From Lachnospiraceae bacterium (GTDB lineage: Bacteria; Bacillota; Clostridia; Lachnospirales; Lachnospiraceae): a stretch of DNA of 60,026 nt. Positions 25,593 through 33,837 of this stretch are shown here, in pieces; the first letter of the stretch is position 1, and every line of letters begins with the position of its first letter. The stretch is taken from NCBI GenBank assembly GCA_017467845.1, contig JAFUKH010000066.1:1-60026 (forward strand), read 5' to 3'. Position numbers and translations under genes: made by a program. The notes under the pieces are model-generated. The model was not told the origin of the DNA. It searched no databases and saw only the letters and a list, made by a program, of their open reading frames with translations.

Positions 25593-26108
25593 CTACTGCG
25601 TTTTTCTCTCACTGATTGCCACTTTATAGATAAACTCATTCTTATCGACGAATAATGCTTTTACTGACTTCAAGATTTCTTCACGAATCACTTCGAACTT
25701 CTCGTTGTCATTCACCTCTTCCACAGTATACTGTGAAACGGTAGCTTCGATTGCGTCCTTAATCAAGCTTTCATAGCTTGCGAACTTCTCTCCACCAAAG
25801 TCTTCATATCCTTCACCCTTAATATTCAGGGAAAATGATATATTGCATACAATATAGTGGTTCTTTCCATCTGTGCTAAGAAGCGGAATTGTCATCGGTG
25901 CAGATAAATCGTACACTTCCAGATTCTCCATCGGAATAACTTCCTCTTCACCTGAATGCAATTCTAAATTAAGAACTGCTGCAATATTACCTACCAAATC
26001 TGCTGTTCGTTCGTTAGTCTGTGTTACACTAACCATCATTATAGTTGTTAAGATTAAGTTCACTATAAGAAGTGCCAGAATCAAAACTGATAATAGATTT
26101 CTCTTCAT
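25593..26108 (-). CDS. fliL: Flagellar basal body-associated protein FliL
   Basis: A 171-residue single-pass membrane protein (segment about 7-27) with an extracytoplasmic domain (about 60-168). FliL proteins surround the stator units and increase torque. The C-terminal IREEILKSVKALFVDKNEFIY matches the family helix and strand. It lies between motB and fliM, as in Bacillus-type operons. Sequence similarity is moderate, as usual for this family. Confidence 0.9.
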   Translation of the reverse strand: MKRNLLSVLILALLIVNLILTTIMMVSVTQTNERTADLVGNIAAVLNLELHSGEEEVIPMENLEVYDLSAPMTIPLLSTDGKNHYIVCNISFSLNIKGEGYEDFGGEKFASYESLIKDAIEATVSQYTVEEVNDNEKFEVIREEILKSVKALFVDKNEFIYKVAISERKTQ

Positions 26109-26123
26109 ACGTTTTTATACTCC

Positions 26124-26978
26124 TTACGGAATCGGTGGATTATAAATTTTAATTTCCACTCTTCTATTTTTTGCTCTGCCTTCTGCAGTGCTGTTATCTG
26201 CAATCGGTACATACTCACCACGACCGGAATGCTTAATGTTTGCCGGCTCAAGTAATGTATTTTCCATTAGGTAATTAAATACCGTCAGGGCTCTTGCGCT
26301 ACTGAGCTCATTATTGTCTTTATACTTATTCCCGCTACTCATGGGAACAGTATCTGTATGACCTTCAATTTCAATGGTTCCCTCGGAGTATCTTTCCAGA
26401 ATTGCTCCGACCTTGTCCATTACGGCAGTAGAGCTTTCCTTCAGCTCCGCTTTACCGGAATCAAACAATATGCCACCCTTTACGGTAAGAAGAACATACT
26501 CTCCCGTAAAATTCACTTCAATCTGATCGGCCATATTACTTTCTACCACAGATTCCGTGATTTTTTCTGCCAGCTCTTCATTTTCCTGAAGAACATACCT
26601 TTCCATTGCTTCTCCGACAATCTCATACTCTTTATCGGTTTCAATCGTTCCTACAGCGGCCTTATACTCATCCATCTCGGTTGTGTCCTCTTCGCCGTCT
26701 GCAGCAGCGCCCATACTGTTTATGTACTGTGCAAGGTCATTTAACTGACTCACACCATTACTGATTAAAATTCCATCACCGATTGCCGTTGCACCACCAT
26801 CCAGAATACTGAATGCCGAGGACATAGATGCAACCAATTCATTGTACTTTTCTTCATCAACTGTAGACATTGAGAAAAGCAATACGAAGAAACATAGCAA
26901 AAGATTCATCAAATCACTAAACGTGGTCATCCACTCTGGAGAACCGGCTTTCGGTTCTTCCGGTTTACGTTTTGACAT
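26124..26978 (-). CDS. motB: Flagellar motor stator protein MotB
   Basis: A 284-residue stator subunit with one N-terminal membrane helix (about 18-38) carrying the proton-binding Asp22 (WMTTFSDLMNLLLCFF), a plug/linker region, and a C-terminal OmpA-like peptidoglycan-binding domain (about 165-280; IEGHTDTVP and SSARALTVFNYLM). It anchors the stator to the cell wall. The ATG overlaps the motA stop codon (TAATG). From sequence I cannot decide between proton and sodium coupling. Confidence 0.96.
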   Translation of the reverse strand: MSKRKPEEPKAGSPEWMTTFSDLMNLLLCFFVLLFSMSTVDEEKYNELVASMSSAFSILDGGATAIGDGILISNGVSQLNDLAQYINSMGAAADGEEDTTEMDEYKAAVGTIETDKEYEIVGEAMERYVLQENEELAEKITESVVESNMADQIEVNFTGEYVLLTVKGGILFDSGKAELKESSTAVMDKVGAILERYSEGTIEIEGHTDTVPMSSGNKYKDNNELSSARALTVFNYLMENTLLEPANIKHSGRGEYVPIADNSTAEGRAKNRRVEIKIYNPPIP

Positions 26979-27772
26979 TACTCTTCTGCACCTCCCATAT
27001 CATCACCCTCACTGCCTATGCTTCTTGAAGCAGGTGGTAAGAAGGATTTAAGCTTTTCTTCAATAACTCGAGGATTCTCTCCGGCCTGAATAGATAAAAG
27101 GCCCTCCACCATGACTTCCTTGAGCTGCATCTCATTTGCATTATTCATTTTCAACTTATTAGCAGTAGGCGTACAAATCCAGTTTGCTATCATGGAGCCG
27201 TAAAATGTTGTAATTAACGCAACCGCCATCGCAGGACCGATAGCACTAGGGTCACTCATATCATTTAACATCGCAACAAGACCAATCAGAGTACCAATCA
27301 TACCCCAAGCAGGACCAAGTGCTCCCCAACACTCCCAGAAACCGATAACATCTCTATGACGGGAATCCACACTCATAATCTCCGTCTCAAGAATTGCACG
27401 AACCAAATCCGGATCGGTACCATCAACGATAAGCAGAATACCCTTTTTCATGAAAGGATCTTCCAACTCTGCCGCAGCCTCTTCCAAAGAAAGTAAGCCC
27501 TCCTTACGAGCGATATTTGATAAATCAATAATGCTTCGAATTGTCCCTTCAATATTAATCGCCGGCATCTTAAATGTAAGAGTGAAGGACTTAAAGCCAT
27601 TCACGAAGCTGGCAACATCATAACTGGCAAGAACACCACAGACAGAACCACCAAATGTAATAAGAATTGACGGTACATCAATGTAATCCATTACGGAAGC
27701 TCCACCGGAAATAATACCGAAAATCATCAAAACGAAACCAAATATAAGACCAATTATTGACGCTATATCCAT
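26978..27772 (-). CDS. motA: Flagellar motor stator protein MotA
   Basis: A 264-residue protein with four membrane segments (near 5-22, 34-50, 150-172 and 180-200) and a large cytoplasmic loop containing charged residues that contact FliG. Conserved stretches are GLIFGFVLMIFGIISGG, FWECWGALGPAWGMIGTLI and the channel segment around PSAIGPAMAVALITTFYG. It forms the ion channel with MotB. The 68-base gap to flbD contains only A+T-rich sequence. Confidence 0.97.
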   Translation of the reverse strand: MDIASIIGLIFGFVLMIFGIISGGASVMDYIDVPSILITFGGSVCGVLASYDVASFVNGFKSFTLTFKMPAINIEGTIRSIIDLSNIARKEGLLSLEEAAAELEDPFMKKGILLIVDGTDPDLVRAILETEIMSVDSRHRDVIGFWECWGALGPAWGMIGTLIGLVAMLNDMSDPSAIGPAMAVALITTFYGSMIANWICTPTANKLKMNNANEMQLKEVMVEGLLSIQAGENPRVIEEKLKSFLPPASRSIGSEGDDMGGAEE

Positions 27773-27840
27773 AACCTATCACCCAACTTTTCCGTAAATT
27801 TGTTTTTTCTTTTGAACAAATTCACTTAATATTTTTTGAA

Positions 27841-28026
27841 TTAGTCGACAAAAATATCTTTTCTATACAATTTTACAAGATTTTTTATCTCTTGTCTACT
27901 TTCTTTTACAATTATTTTTCTTCCTGTAGTAAGTGTCATAACGGTATCCGGAGTTTCCTCCACTATTTCCAATAAATGAGGGTTTACAAGAATTTTTACC
28001 CCATTAATTTTTGTTACTTCAATCAT
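27841..28026 (-). CDS. flbD: FlbD family protein
   Basis: A 61-residue protein of the FlbD family (clostridial/Bacillus type, unrelated to the Caulobacter regulator of that name). The ATG at 28026 is seven bases after AGGAGG; an upstream in-frame start at 28071 has no ribosome site. The sequence IEVTKINGVKILVNPHLLE and TLTTGRKIIVKES is characteristic. It is found between flgE and motA in many Gram-positive flagellar operons. Its biochemical role is unknown. Confidence 0.9.
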   Translation of the reverse strand: MIEVTKINGVKILVNPHLLEIVEETPDTVMTLTTGRKIIVKESRQEIKNLVKLYRKDIFVD

Positions 28027-28084
28027 CCCAAATCCTCCTGCAAAAAGAAAAATCTCTGTACCAAAAAGCATTTATAATACAGAA

Positions 28085-28117
28085 GTCCTAAGCCACCCTT
28101 CGCGAGTGGCGCAGGAC
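28085..28117 (-). terminator. Stem-loop after flgE
   Basis: Arms GTCCT/AGGAC and GCCAC/GTGGC form a G+C-rich stem, separated by a two-base internal loop on each side and closed by a nine-base loop. The sequence after it on the minus strand (TTCTGTATT) is only weakly T-rich, so full termination is unlikely. It may act as a partial terminator or as an mRNA-stabilising end, allowing more hook protein mRNA than downstream motA and switch mRNA. Confidence 0.5.
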
Positions 28118-28130
28118 CTCCTATATTACT

Positions 28131-29879
28131 TTATCGTTTTAAGTTTGTAAGTTCCTCTAACATGGTATCAGATACAGTAATGATACGGCTGTTGGCCTGG
28201 AAACCACGCTGGGTAGTAATCATCTCAGTAAACTCAGATGATAAATCAACGTTACTCATTTCCAGTACACCGGTTGACATATAACCGCCGTTACCGGTAA
28301 TATCCACACCGATTCCATCAAACTCTCCGGAGTTCAAGGTTGCGGAGTAAAGGTTGTCACCCTGCTTCTCAAGACCGGATGCATTAGCAAACTCTGCAGT
28401 AGCAATCTGACCAAGAAGCTTAGTCATACCATTGTCATAAGATGCATATATCATACCGTTATTCTGAATAGATACACCAATCATATCGCCCAGTCTTCTA
28501 CCGGTTCCAAGACCTTCTAAGTCACCGCTGGTAGCACCGATGGTAGAAGTTCCCTTGTTATCAAACATTGAGCTTTCGGAGAAATCAACTTCTACATTTG
28601 AGAAGTTACCGCTGATTGCGCTGAAGTCAATGTTGAGGGTAGAAACAGTCTGGTTCCCATTAATACCTGCAAATACACCGGTATCCGGATCATAGGTAAT
28701 CTGTACACCATCGTAATAGTAACCAGCCGCAGTAATCTGATTACCTACAGTAATGGTAGCATCTGTAATCTTTGGTACATTACCGGTATCAGAAAGATTG
28801 GTAATCAACTTCTGCAGACTGAACTTCACATCTACCATATTACCGTTACCATCATCCTGGGGAATATTGATATACTGATTTCTGAAGCCCTTTACATCAT
28901 CTTCATAGCCGTAAGCAGTTGCAATAGCTTTCCACTCATCTGAAGTAATACCATCACTAACCTCGGCAACTACCTCACCTTCTAACTCGTTTCCAGCATC
29001 ATCATACTGTCTAAGCTTTAATGCAGTTCCATCCCACTTATACTCTGTATCATTGAAGGTAACGATGGTTTCCTGCTCAATATAAGGAAGATTGTCCTGA
29101 TTTAAAATATTGTTTACTGAATCATAAGCACCGGTAAGAGAAACATTCTCCCATCCATCCACTTCCACACCTTCGGAATCTAAAAGTCCTGTCAGCTCTA
29201 ACGAGTAAAGACTTGGATCCTCAGCATTCTGCTTCATGGTAAGCTTCGCACTGTAGCTGTAGCCAAGTGCATCGTAGAAATTCAGATTCATGGTCTTACC
29301 GCTTACGCTGGTAACATCGGTATCATGCTTATCAATAATACCGGATACGTACGCCTTAGAGGTTGCCTCCGGCGGATAAGTCATGTTCTCAGCACCCATA
29401 ATCTGGAGTTTCTTAACGGTATCCTGTTTAATCTTTCCGGTAGTCTCATCCACGTGCCAGCCCATTACATTGTAACCGGTAGAAGTCATTGCAAGATTAC
29501 CGGCTCCGTCTACATAGAAAGAACCATCACGTGTAAAGAAATTGTCTACACCATTATTTACTACAAAGAACGCGTCACCGGTAATCATAATATCAAATGG
29601 GTTACCGGTTGACTGTGCAGAACCCTGAGTAGATATATTAGTATTAATTGCACCGGATTTAACACCAAGACCAATCTGTCTTGCGTTTACACCACCGGTA
29701 CCGGTAGAAGCATTTGGGCCACTGGCACTCTGTGTGGTCTGACTCATCAAGTCACTAAAGGTAACTGAACTTGATTTAAATGCTACTGTGTTAACGTTAG
29801 CGATGTTATTACCGATAACGTCCATCTTTGTCTGGTGTGTCTTAAGACCTGATACACCAGAGAAAAGTGATCTCATCAT
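28131..29879 (-). CDS. flgE: Flagellar hook protein FlgE
   Basis: A 582-residue hook subunit exported by the flagellar apparatus. The N-terminal D0 region (MRSLFSGVSGLKTHQTKMD then GNNIANVNTVAFKSS) and C-terminal D0 region (SNVDLSSEFTEMITTQRGF then ANSRIITVSDTML) are classical. The central D1-D2 region (about 140-480) is variable. The ATG follows TTAGGAGG by about ten bases and is doubled (ATGATG). It follows the FlgD and hook-length genes and precedes flbD. Somewhat larger than the E. coli hook protein (about 400 residues) because of the insertion in the central domain. Confidence 0.97.
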   Translation of the reverse strand: MMRSLFSGVSGLKTHQTKMDVIGNNIANVNTVAFKSSSVTFSDLMSQTTQSASGPNASTGTGGVNARQIGLGVKSGAINTNISTQGSAQSTGNPFDIMITGDAFFVVNNGVDNFFTRDGSFYVDGAGNLAMTSTGYNVMGWHVDETTGKIKQDTVKKLQIMGAENMTYPPEATSKAYVSGIIDKHDTDVTSVSGKTMNLNFYDALGYSYSAKLTMKQNAEDPSLYSLELTGLLDSEGVEVDGWENVSLTGAYDSVNNILNQDNLPYIEQETIVTFNDTEYKWDGTALKLRQYDDAGNELEGEVVAEVSDGITSDEWKAIATAYGYEDDVKGFRNQYINIPQDDGNGNMVDVKFSLQKLITNLSDTGNVPKITDATITVGNQITAAGYYYDGVQITYDPDTGVFAGINGNQTVSTLNIDFSAISGNFSNVEVDFSESSMFDNKGTSTIGATSGDLEGLGTGRRLGDMIGVSIQNNGMIYASYDNGMTKLLGQIATAEFANASGLEKQGDNLYSATLNSGEFDGIGVDITGNGGYMSTGVLEMSNVDLSSEFTEMITTQRGFQANSRIITVSDTMLEELTNLKR

Positions 29880-29954
29880 AATTAATTGACCTCCTAAGTC
29901 TATTAGCAGTTTTCCTTCTGTCAGTCAGGAAATGGTAGCCTCCATTAGGTCCGG

Positions 29955-30356
29955 CTACATAAATACTGCTCCATCGATATTGGTAAATACATTTTCATTT
30001 GTCTCTGTACTGTTAAGTGCCGTTACCACTGTCTGGTTAGGAACATTAACAATAAATGCCAGCTCGTCTACAATTACCAGAGAATCTCTAATTCCCTTTT
30101 GAGAAGCCTTATTCGTTGCATCCTCCAGTCTCTTCATCTGACTACTGGTTAAGCTGATGCCCCTCTGCTCCAAACGCACACTTGCGTGCTTTGAGAATTT
30201 TAAACTTACATCTGAGCCTTTGTTTTCACTCTGCTTTAAAAGGACATCCTGAAAGGACAATCCATCGCCGGTACTTTGGGAAGCAGGTTTATTCTGGCTA
30301 CTTTTATACTGTTCCTGTAACTGTAGAGCTGTCAGAAAATTGGAATTCTGAATCAT
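29955..30356 (-). CDS. Flagellar operon protein, TIGR02530 family
   Basis: A 133-residue cytoplasmic protein of the flagellar operon family TIGR02530. The central conserved motif KFSKHASVRLEQRGISLT is diagnostic, with a following helix (MKRLEDATNKASQKGIRDSL) and a C-terminal strand pair (VIVDELAFIVNVPNQTVVTA). The N-terminal 40 residues are polar and probably flexible. It is always encoded between flgD and flgE in Gram-positive loci and may assist hook assembly, though the activity is not established. Confidence 0.85.
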   Translation of the reverse strand: MIQNSNFLTALQLQEQYKSSQNKPASQSTGDGLSFQDVLLKQSENKGSDVSLKFSKHASVRLEQRGISLTSSQMKRLEDATNKASQKGIRDSLVIVDELAFIVNVPNQTVVTALNSTETNENVFTNIDGAVFM

Positions 30357-30376
30357 TACTCTTACACTTCTCCTCC

Positions 30377-31072
30377 CTAGCTCTCATCGCCACTGCCTGT
30401 TTCAGGAGTTTCCGGGGTCTCAGGTGTTTCTTCCTGCTTTGCCTTTAAGCCTTCAGCTACTGCCAAATATGCTTTCAAGATAACAACATTCTCAGTTGTC
30501 ACAAATGACTTCTGGTAATCATCCATACCCTCATAGGTTGCATTTAGAGCCTCGATGGTGGAAATGTCGGAATCTGTAACATTATTTAAGCTTGGGAGCT
30601 TATTAATTCCAGCCAAAAGCTCTGATGCCATCTCGTATGCCACAGCATACTCTTCATCTAAGATAGTATCCAAATCATCCAGTGCATACAGAGATTCATT
30701 AATGGAAACATATGCCTTACCACCCTCATATACCACATAGTCAACCTTGCCGTTCACGTAACTGGTTTCTCCGGTAGTAGAGCTGGTAACCTTCATATAA
30801 ACTTCCTGTCCCACCAATCCGCTGGCTCTCATAAGATCCATGCTGGATGCCATATTCTGCATCTGTTCTACCTGAGTAAACTGTGCGTACTGGGAAATGT
30901 ACTCGGTATTCGATGTAGGTTCAAGCGGATCCTGATATTTCATCTGTGCTACAAGAAGCTGCAAGAACGAATCCTTATCCATATCACCTGATGAGGATGT
31001 TACTCCTGAAAGCGATGACTGAGATGTTGTTTGTACAATTTTACCGTCTTCAACGGGTGCTACTAAACTCAT
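30377..31072 (-). CDS. flgD: Hook cap protein FlgD with atypical C-terminal extension
   Basis: A 231-residue hook-assembly scaffold. The N-terminal region is typical: MDKDSFLQLLVAQMKYQDPL (residues 31-50), followed by SNTEYISQYAQFTQVEQM. A short beta segment (about 88-130) corresponds to part of the usual FlgD fold. The C-terminal part (about 143-212) is helical and contains NKLPSLNNVTDSDISTIEAL, then YEGMDDYQKSFVTTEN, which resembles small helical repeats of secreted surface proteins. The end is a PETPETPET tail. This C-terminal arrangement is unlike the Ig-like domain of model FlgD proteins. Confidence 0.92.
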   Translation of the reverse strand: MSLVAPVEDGKIVQTTSQSSLSGVTSSSGDMDKDSFLQLLVAQMKYQDPLEPTSNTEYISQYAQFTQVEQMQNMASSMDLMRASGLVGQEVYMKVTSSTTGETSYVNGKVDYVVYEGGKAYVSINESLYALDDLDTILDEEYAVAYEMASELLAGINKLPSLNNVTDSDISTIEALNATYEGMDDYQKSFVTTENVVILKAYLAVAEGLKAKQEETPETPETPETGSGDES

Positions 31073-31089
31073 ATCTTTCTTTGCTCCTT

Positions 31090-32421
31090 TTATGCCATAT
31101 AGTCAACCCGGTTGCCATGAAGCTGCATCATATCAGCCACAACCTGATCTTCCTCCGGCAATTCTTCCATTGTCTCTAAGCTGCCTAAATCAATCTTTCT
31201 TACACGGGACTTCTTCTCTTCTTCCTGGTAGTTATCCTTCTGGTCATCCTGCTGAAGATTCTGTTCAAAACCATGTGTTGCAACAGTGATTTCAATCGCT
31301 TCCACTTTAATATTCTGCTGATCGAATTTATCCTGCAACTGAATAATCTGATTTTCTAAAACAGCCTTTACTGCTTCCGATTCTGTGGTGAACTGTGCGG
31401 TCATCACACCCTCTTTTGCAGAGATTGTTACCTGTAAGGTTCCCAATTTCTCAGGATGAAGTTGCATCTGTAATGTGGATTCTTCTGCATTAAGCTGAAT
31501 ATCCATGTGCTCCATAATCTGATCCATAATCATCTGGGGCTGTTCCATCTCGAATACTACTTCTGTACTCTGTACGTTCGCAATATTCTGCTGGAAATTA
31601 CCAGTCACCACCTGATTACCAGCCAGAAGATTTGAGCTGTTTTGATGCTCCTCGCTCTTTCCGTTTCCGGTATTGGTTTTCCTTTCCTCAGGCTTCTCTA
31701 AAGTCGATACTACCTCTTGCTGGGGTGTTTCATCTGTAATCTCAATTACAGGTGCTTCATTGGATGTGTTCGTCATCTCCAAAGCCTTCACAGCTTCTCC
31801 AAAAAGCTGCTGCGCATCCTCCGGCGATACCTCATTTAAGTTCTGTACTACATCCTCTGAAATCTGCTGTACTGCTTCCTCTAAAGACTGTACAGTATTG
31901 TACAATTCCTCGTTAGTAAGAAGTGCCAGTTCATTTTCTCCCTGTAGATGGAGAGTCAGCTTAGATACATTGCCTGTTGCAAGTAAATCCATCTCCGTCA
32001 TTCCCAGTGCATCAAGCGCCTGAGTGAGTTCTTCCTTGGATACTCCCAGCGTCTCACAAAACAGTTCCTGAATCTCAAGTATCGCAGACTGGATTACTTC
32101 CATGGCCGCTTCCAAATCATCCTCCGAAACTTCTACATTTTCCGGTTTCTGACTCTCCGTTACGCCCTTGGTGTCTTCCTTCACATCACGAACGTCCGTC
32201 TGCTCAGTCTCCTGAACTTCCTCTACAGGTGCTTCCTGCTCTACCTTGCAATTATCCTTGGTACTATCTACACTCTGCTCCTGCACATTGTCCCTGCTTG
32301 TGGCATTCTCCAGAACCTGGCTAAATTCGGTTCCGCCGCCTGTTTCTTGTACCTTGGGTGCCGGCATCTGAAAGCCTCCTGTGCAGGCAATTCCACGTAA
32401 ATTAACAGTCGAACTTGTCAT
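31090..32421 (-). CDS. fliK: Flagellar hook-length control protein FliK
   Basis: A 443-residue exported molecular ruler. The N-terminal two thirds are low complexity, rich in Glu, Gln, Val and Thr, as expected for the ruler. The conserved C-terminal FliK domain (about 300-390) reads LQMQLHPEKLGTLQVTISA and ENQIIQLQDKFDQQNIKVE; it switches export specificity by contacting FlhB. The ATG has GGAGG seven bases upstream. Identification rests on the C-terminal domain and the position before flgD. Confidence 0.92.
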   Translation of the reverse strand: MTSSTVNLRGIACTGGFQMPAPKVQETGGGTEFSQVLENATSRDNVQEQSVDSTKDNCKVEQEAPVEEVQETEQTDVRDVKEDTKGVTESQKPENVEVSEDDLEAAMEVIQSAILEIQELFCETLGVSKEELTQALDALGMTEMDLLATGNVSKLTLHLQGENELALLTNEELYNTVQSLEEAVQQISEDVVQNLNEVSPEDAQQLFGEAVKALEMTNTSNEAPVIEITDETPQQEVVSTLEKPEERKTNTGNGKSEEHQNSSNLLAGNQVVTGNFQQNIANVQSTEVVFEMEQPQMIMDQIMEHMDIQLNAEESTLQMQLHPEKLGTLQVTISAKEGVMTAQFTTESEAVKAVLENQIIQLQDKFDQQNIKVEAIEITVATHGFEQNLQQDDQKDNYQEEEKKSRVRKIDLGSLETMEELPEEDQVVADMMQLHGNRVDYMA

Positions 32422-32489
32422 TCCATATCCTCCTTTCTAATTTTTTTCAAAATACGCCATTAATTATATCGACCAAAAGTCCCAAAACA

Positions 32490-33347
32490 TTAAGACTCCG
32501 GATCCATAATCTTAGTAATTTTTGCTGCAACTTCCGGGTCCATAGCACCTAAAATCTCACCACGGCTTGCAGAATCCATAACCTTCAAAATCCTTGCCAC
32601 CAAATCAAGATCACTCGTCATCTGCTCAAAGATTCCTGCCGCCTGCTTTGGCTTCATTTCCGAATATGCTGCCGCATAATCCTGAATCTCCGTACTTTCC
32701 TCAATCTGAACAATCACCTGACGGTAAATATATTCTGCTGTAGTAGGATCCATTTCTTCGTAATACTCTTTGTACGCTTCCAGTCCCGGTCCCTCTTCCG
32801 CAGTAACTACTTCTTCATAGAACTGAGTCTGAATACGCTGGAATTCTGCCTGTAACTTCTCATACTCCTTAAGACGTGTTACCTCCGCCTTAAGCTCAGT
32901 AATCTCATCGGCCTTAGCAGCGTTGCTTGCCTGTACAGTTTCAAGCTCCGCCTCCAGCAAACGAATCTGGTCAACCGCATCCTTCAAATCTGAATATCCA
33001 CCGTAATTTTCCACTTCCTCCCCGGTTTCCGGATCTACTAAAGAGGTTCCCGGCAAAATCAAATTCACTACCGGAACATCCTTTAGGAGCGGGGTAAGAA
33101 CATTAGTTCCAAAGCCACCTACATCCAGCTTAATAATGACACAAATCACTGCCAACCATATAACTACAATAAAGATGGTAGCAAGGAAAGTACTGATTCC
33201 TCCTCCATCTTCCGCTTCGTCCAGCTCCACCTCTTGCTTGGAGATTTCCTTCGCACGGCGTTTTGCTTCTTTTTTCTGAAGTTTCTGCTGTCTCTTCAGC
33301 TCTTTTTTTTCTTCATTTATTTTCTTCTTATCATCCGTTGTCGCCAT
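32490..33347 (-). CDS. MotE-like/YlxF flagellar protein with MgtE N-terminal type domain
   Basis: A 285-residue protein with a short basic coiled coil (about 5-40), one membrane segment (about 50-72), an extracytoplasmic coiled coil (about 125-180) and a C-terminal domain (about 195-283) of MgtE-N/FliG-like repeats (TTAEYIYRQVIVQIEESTE, MKPKQAAGIFEQMTSDLDL, MDPEVAAKITKIMDP). This architecture matches MotE-type chaperones of MotC/MotB and YlxF of Bacillus, encoded at the same place after fliJ. It probably stabilises a stator or rod component at the membrane. Confidence 0.85.
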   Translation of the reverse strand: MATTDDKKKINEEKKELKRQQKLQKKEAKRRAKEISKQEVELDEAEDGGGISTFLATIFIVVIWLAVICVIIKLDVGGFGTNVLTPLLKDVPVVNLILPGTSLVDPETGEEVENYGGYSDLKDAVDQIRLLEAELETVQASNAAKADEITELKAEVTRLKEYEKLQAEFQRIQTQFYEEVVTAEEGPGLEAYKEYYEEMDPTTAEYIYRQVIVQIEESTEIQDYAAAYSEMKPKQAAGIFEQMTSDLDLVARILKVMDSASRGEILGAMDPEVAAKITKIMDPES

Positions 33348-33352
33348 ACTGC

Positions 33353-33823
33353 TTAATCTCCGTTCACTGCATTGTTATACTGAATTCTTTTGCCGTAGGT
33401 ATAGCTGGTCAGCTGGTCAATTTCCTTACTCTCCGCAGCCTTCTCTTCAGCAAGGAAATTATCAAAAGCCTTTTCTTTAAGCTTCTCCTGAACCTTTCTT
33501 TCCTGCATAACTTCTTTTAAAGCTTCTCTCGCCTCTTCTACCTTTTTCTTTGCTTTCTCCACAACCTGAGTCTGCAAAACAATGTATTCTTCCATTCGAA
33601 GAATCGCCTCTTTATTGGCCATAATATCTAAAACTTTCAGTGGACCTGCCAAAAGTTCTCTTGCTTCGTCTTCATATGCAGCCTTCCGCTCAAACAAAGT
33701 CTCCAGCTTCTCCACTTCTTCATCCAAAGCAGCCTTTGCTGCAGCAAATTCCTGCTTTGCATGAGTTTCCATTTTTAACTTAATATCCAGAATACTCTGC
33801 ATCCGATAACGAAATCTTCCCAT
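33353..33823 (-). CDS. fliJ: Flagellar export chaperone FliJ
   Basis: A 156-residue, almost wholly alpha-helical coiled-coil protein (antiparallel coiled coil over about 10-135) that sits in the FliI hexamer and contacts FlhA, acting as a general export chaperone. The N-terminal RFRYRMQSILDIKLKMETH is a typical start. The family is weakly conserved; placement between fliI and the MotE-like gene and the strong coiled coil support the call. Confidence 0.92.
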   Translation of the reverse strand: MGRFRYRMQSILDIKLKMETHAKQEFAAAKAALDEEVEKLETLFERKAAYEDEARELLAGPLKVLDIMANKEAILRMEEYIVLQTQVVEKAKKKVEEAREALKEVMQERKVQEKLKEKAFDNFLAEEKAAESKEIDQLTSYTYGKRIQYNNAVNGD

Positions 33824-33837
33824 GAATCAAAAGCTCC

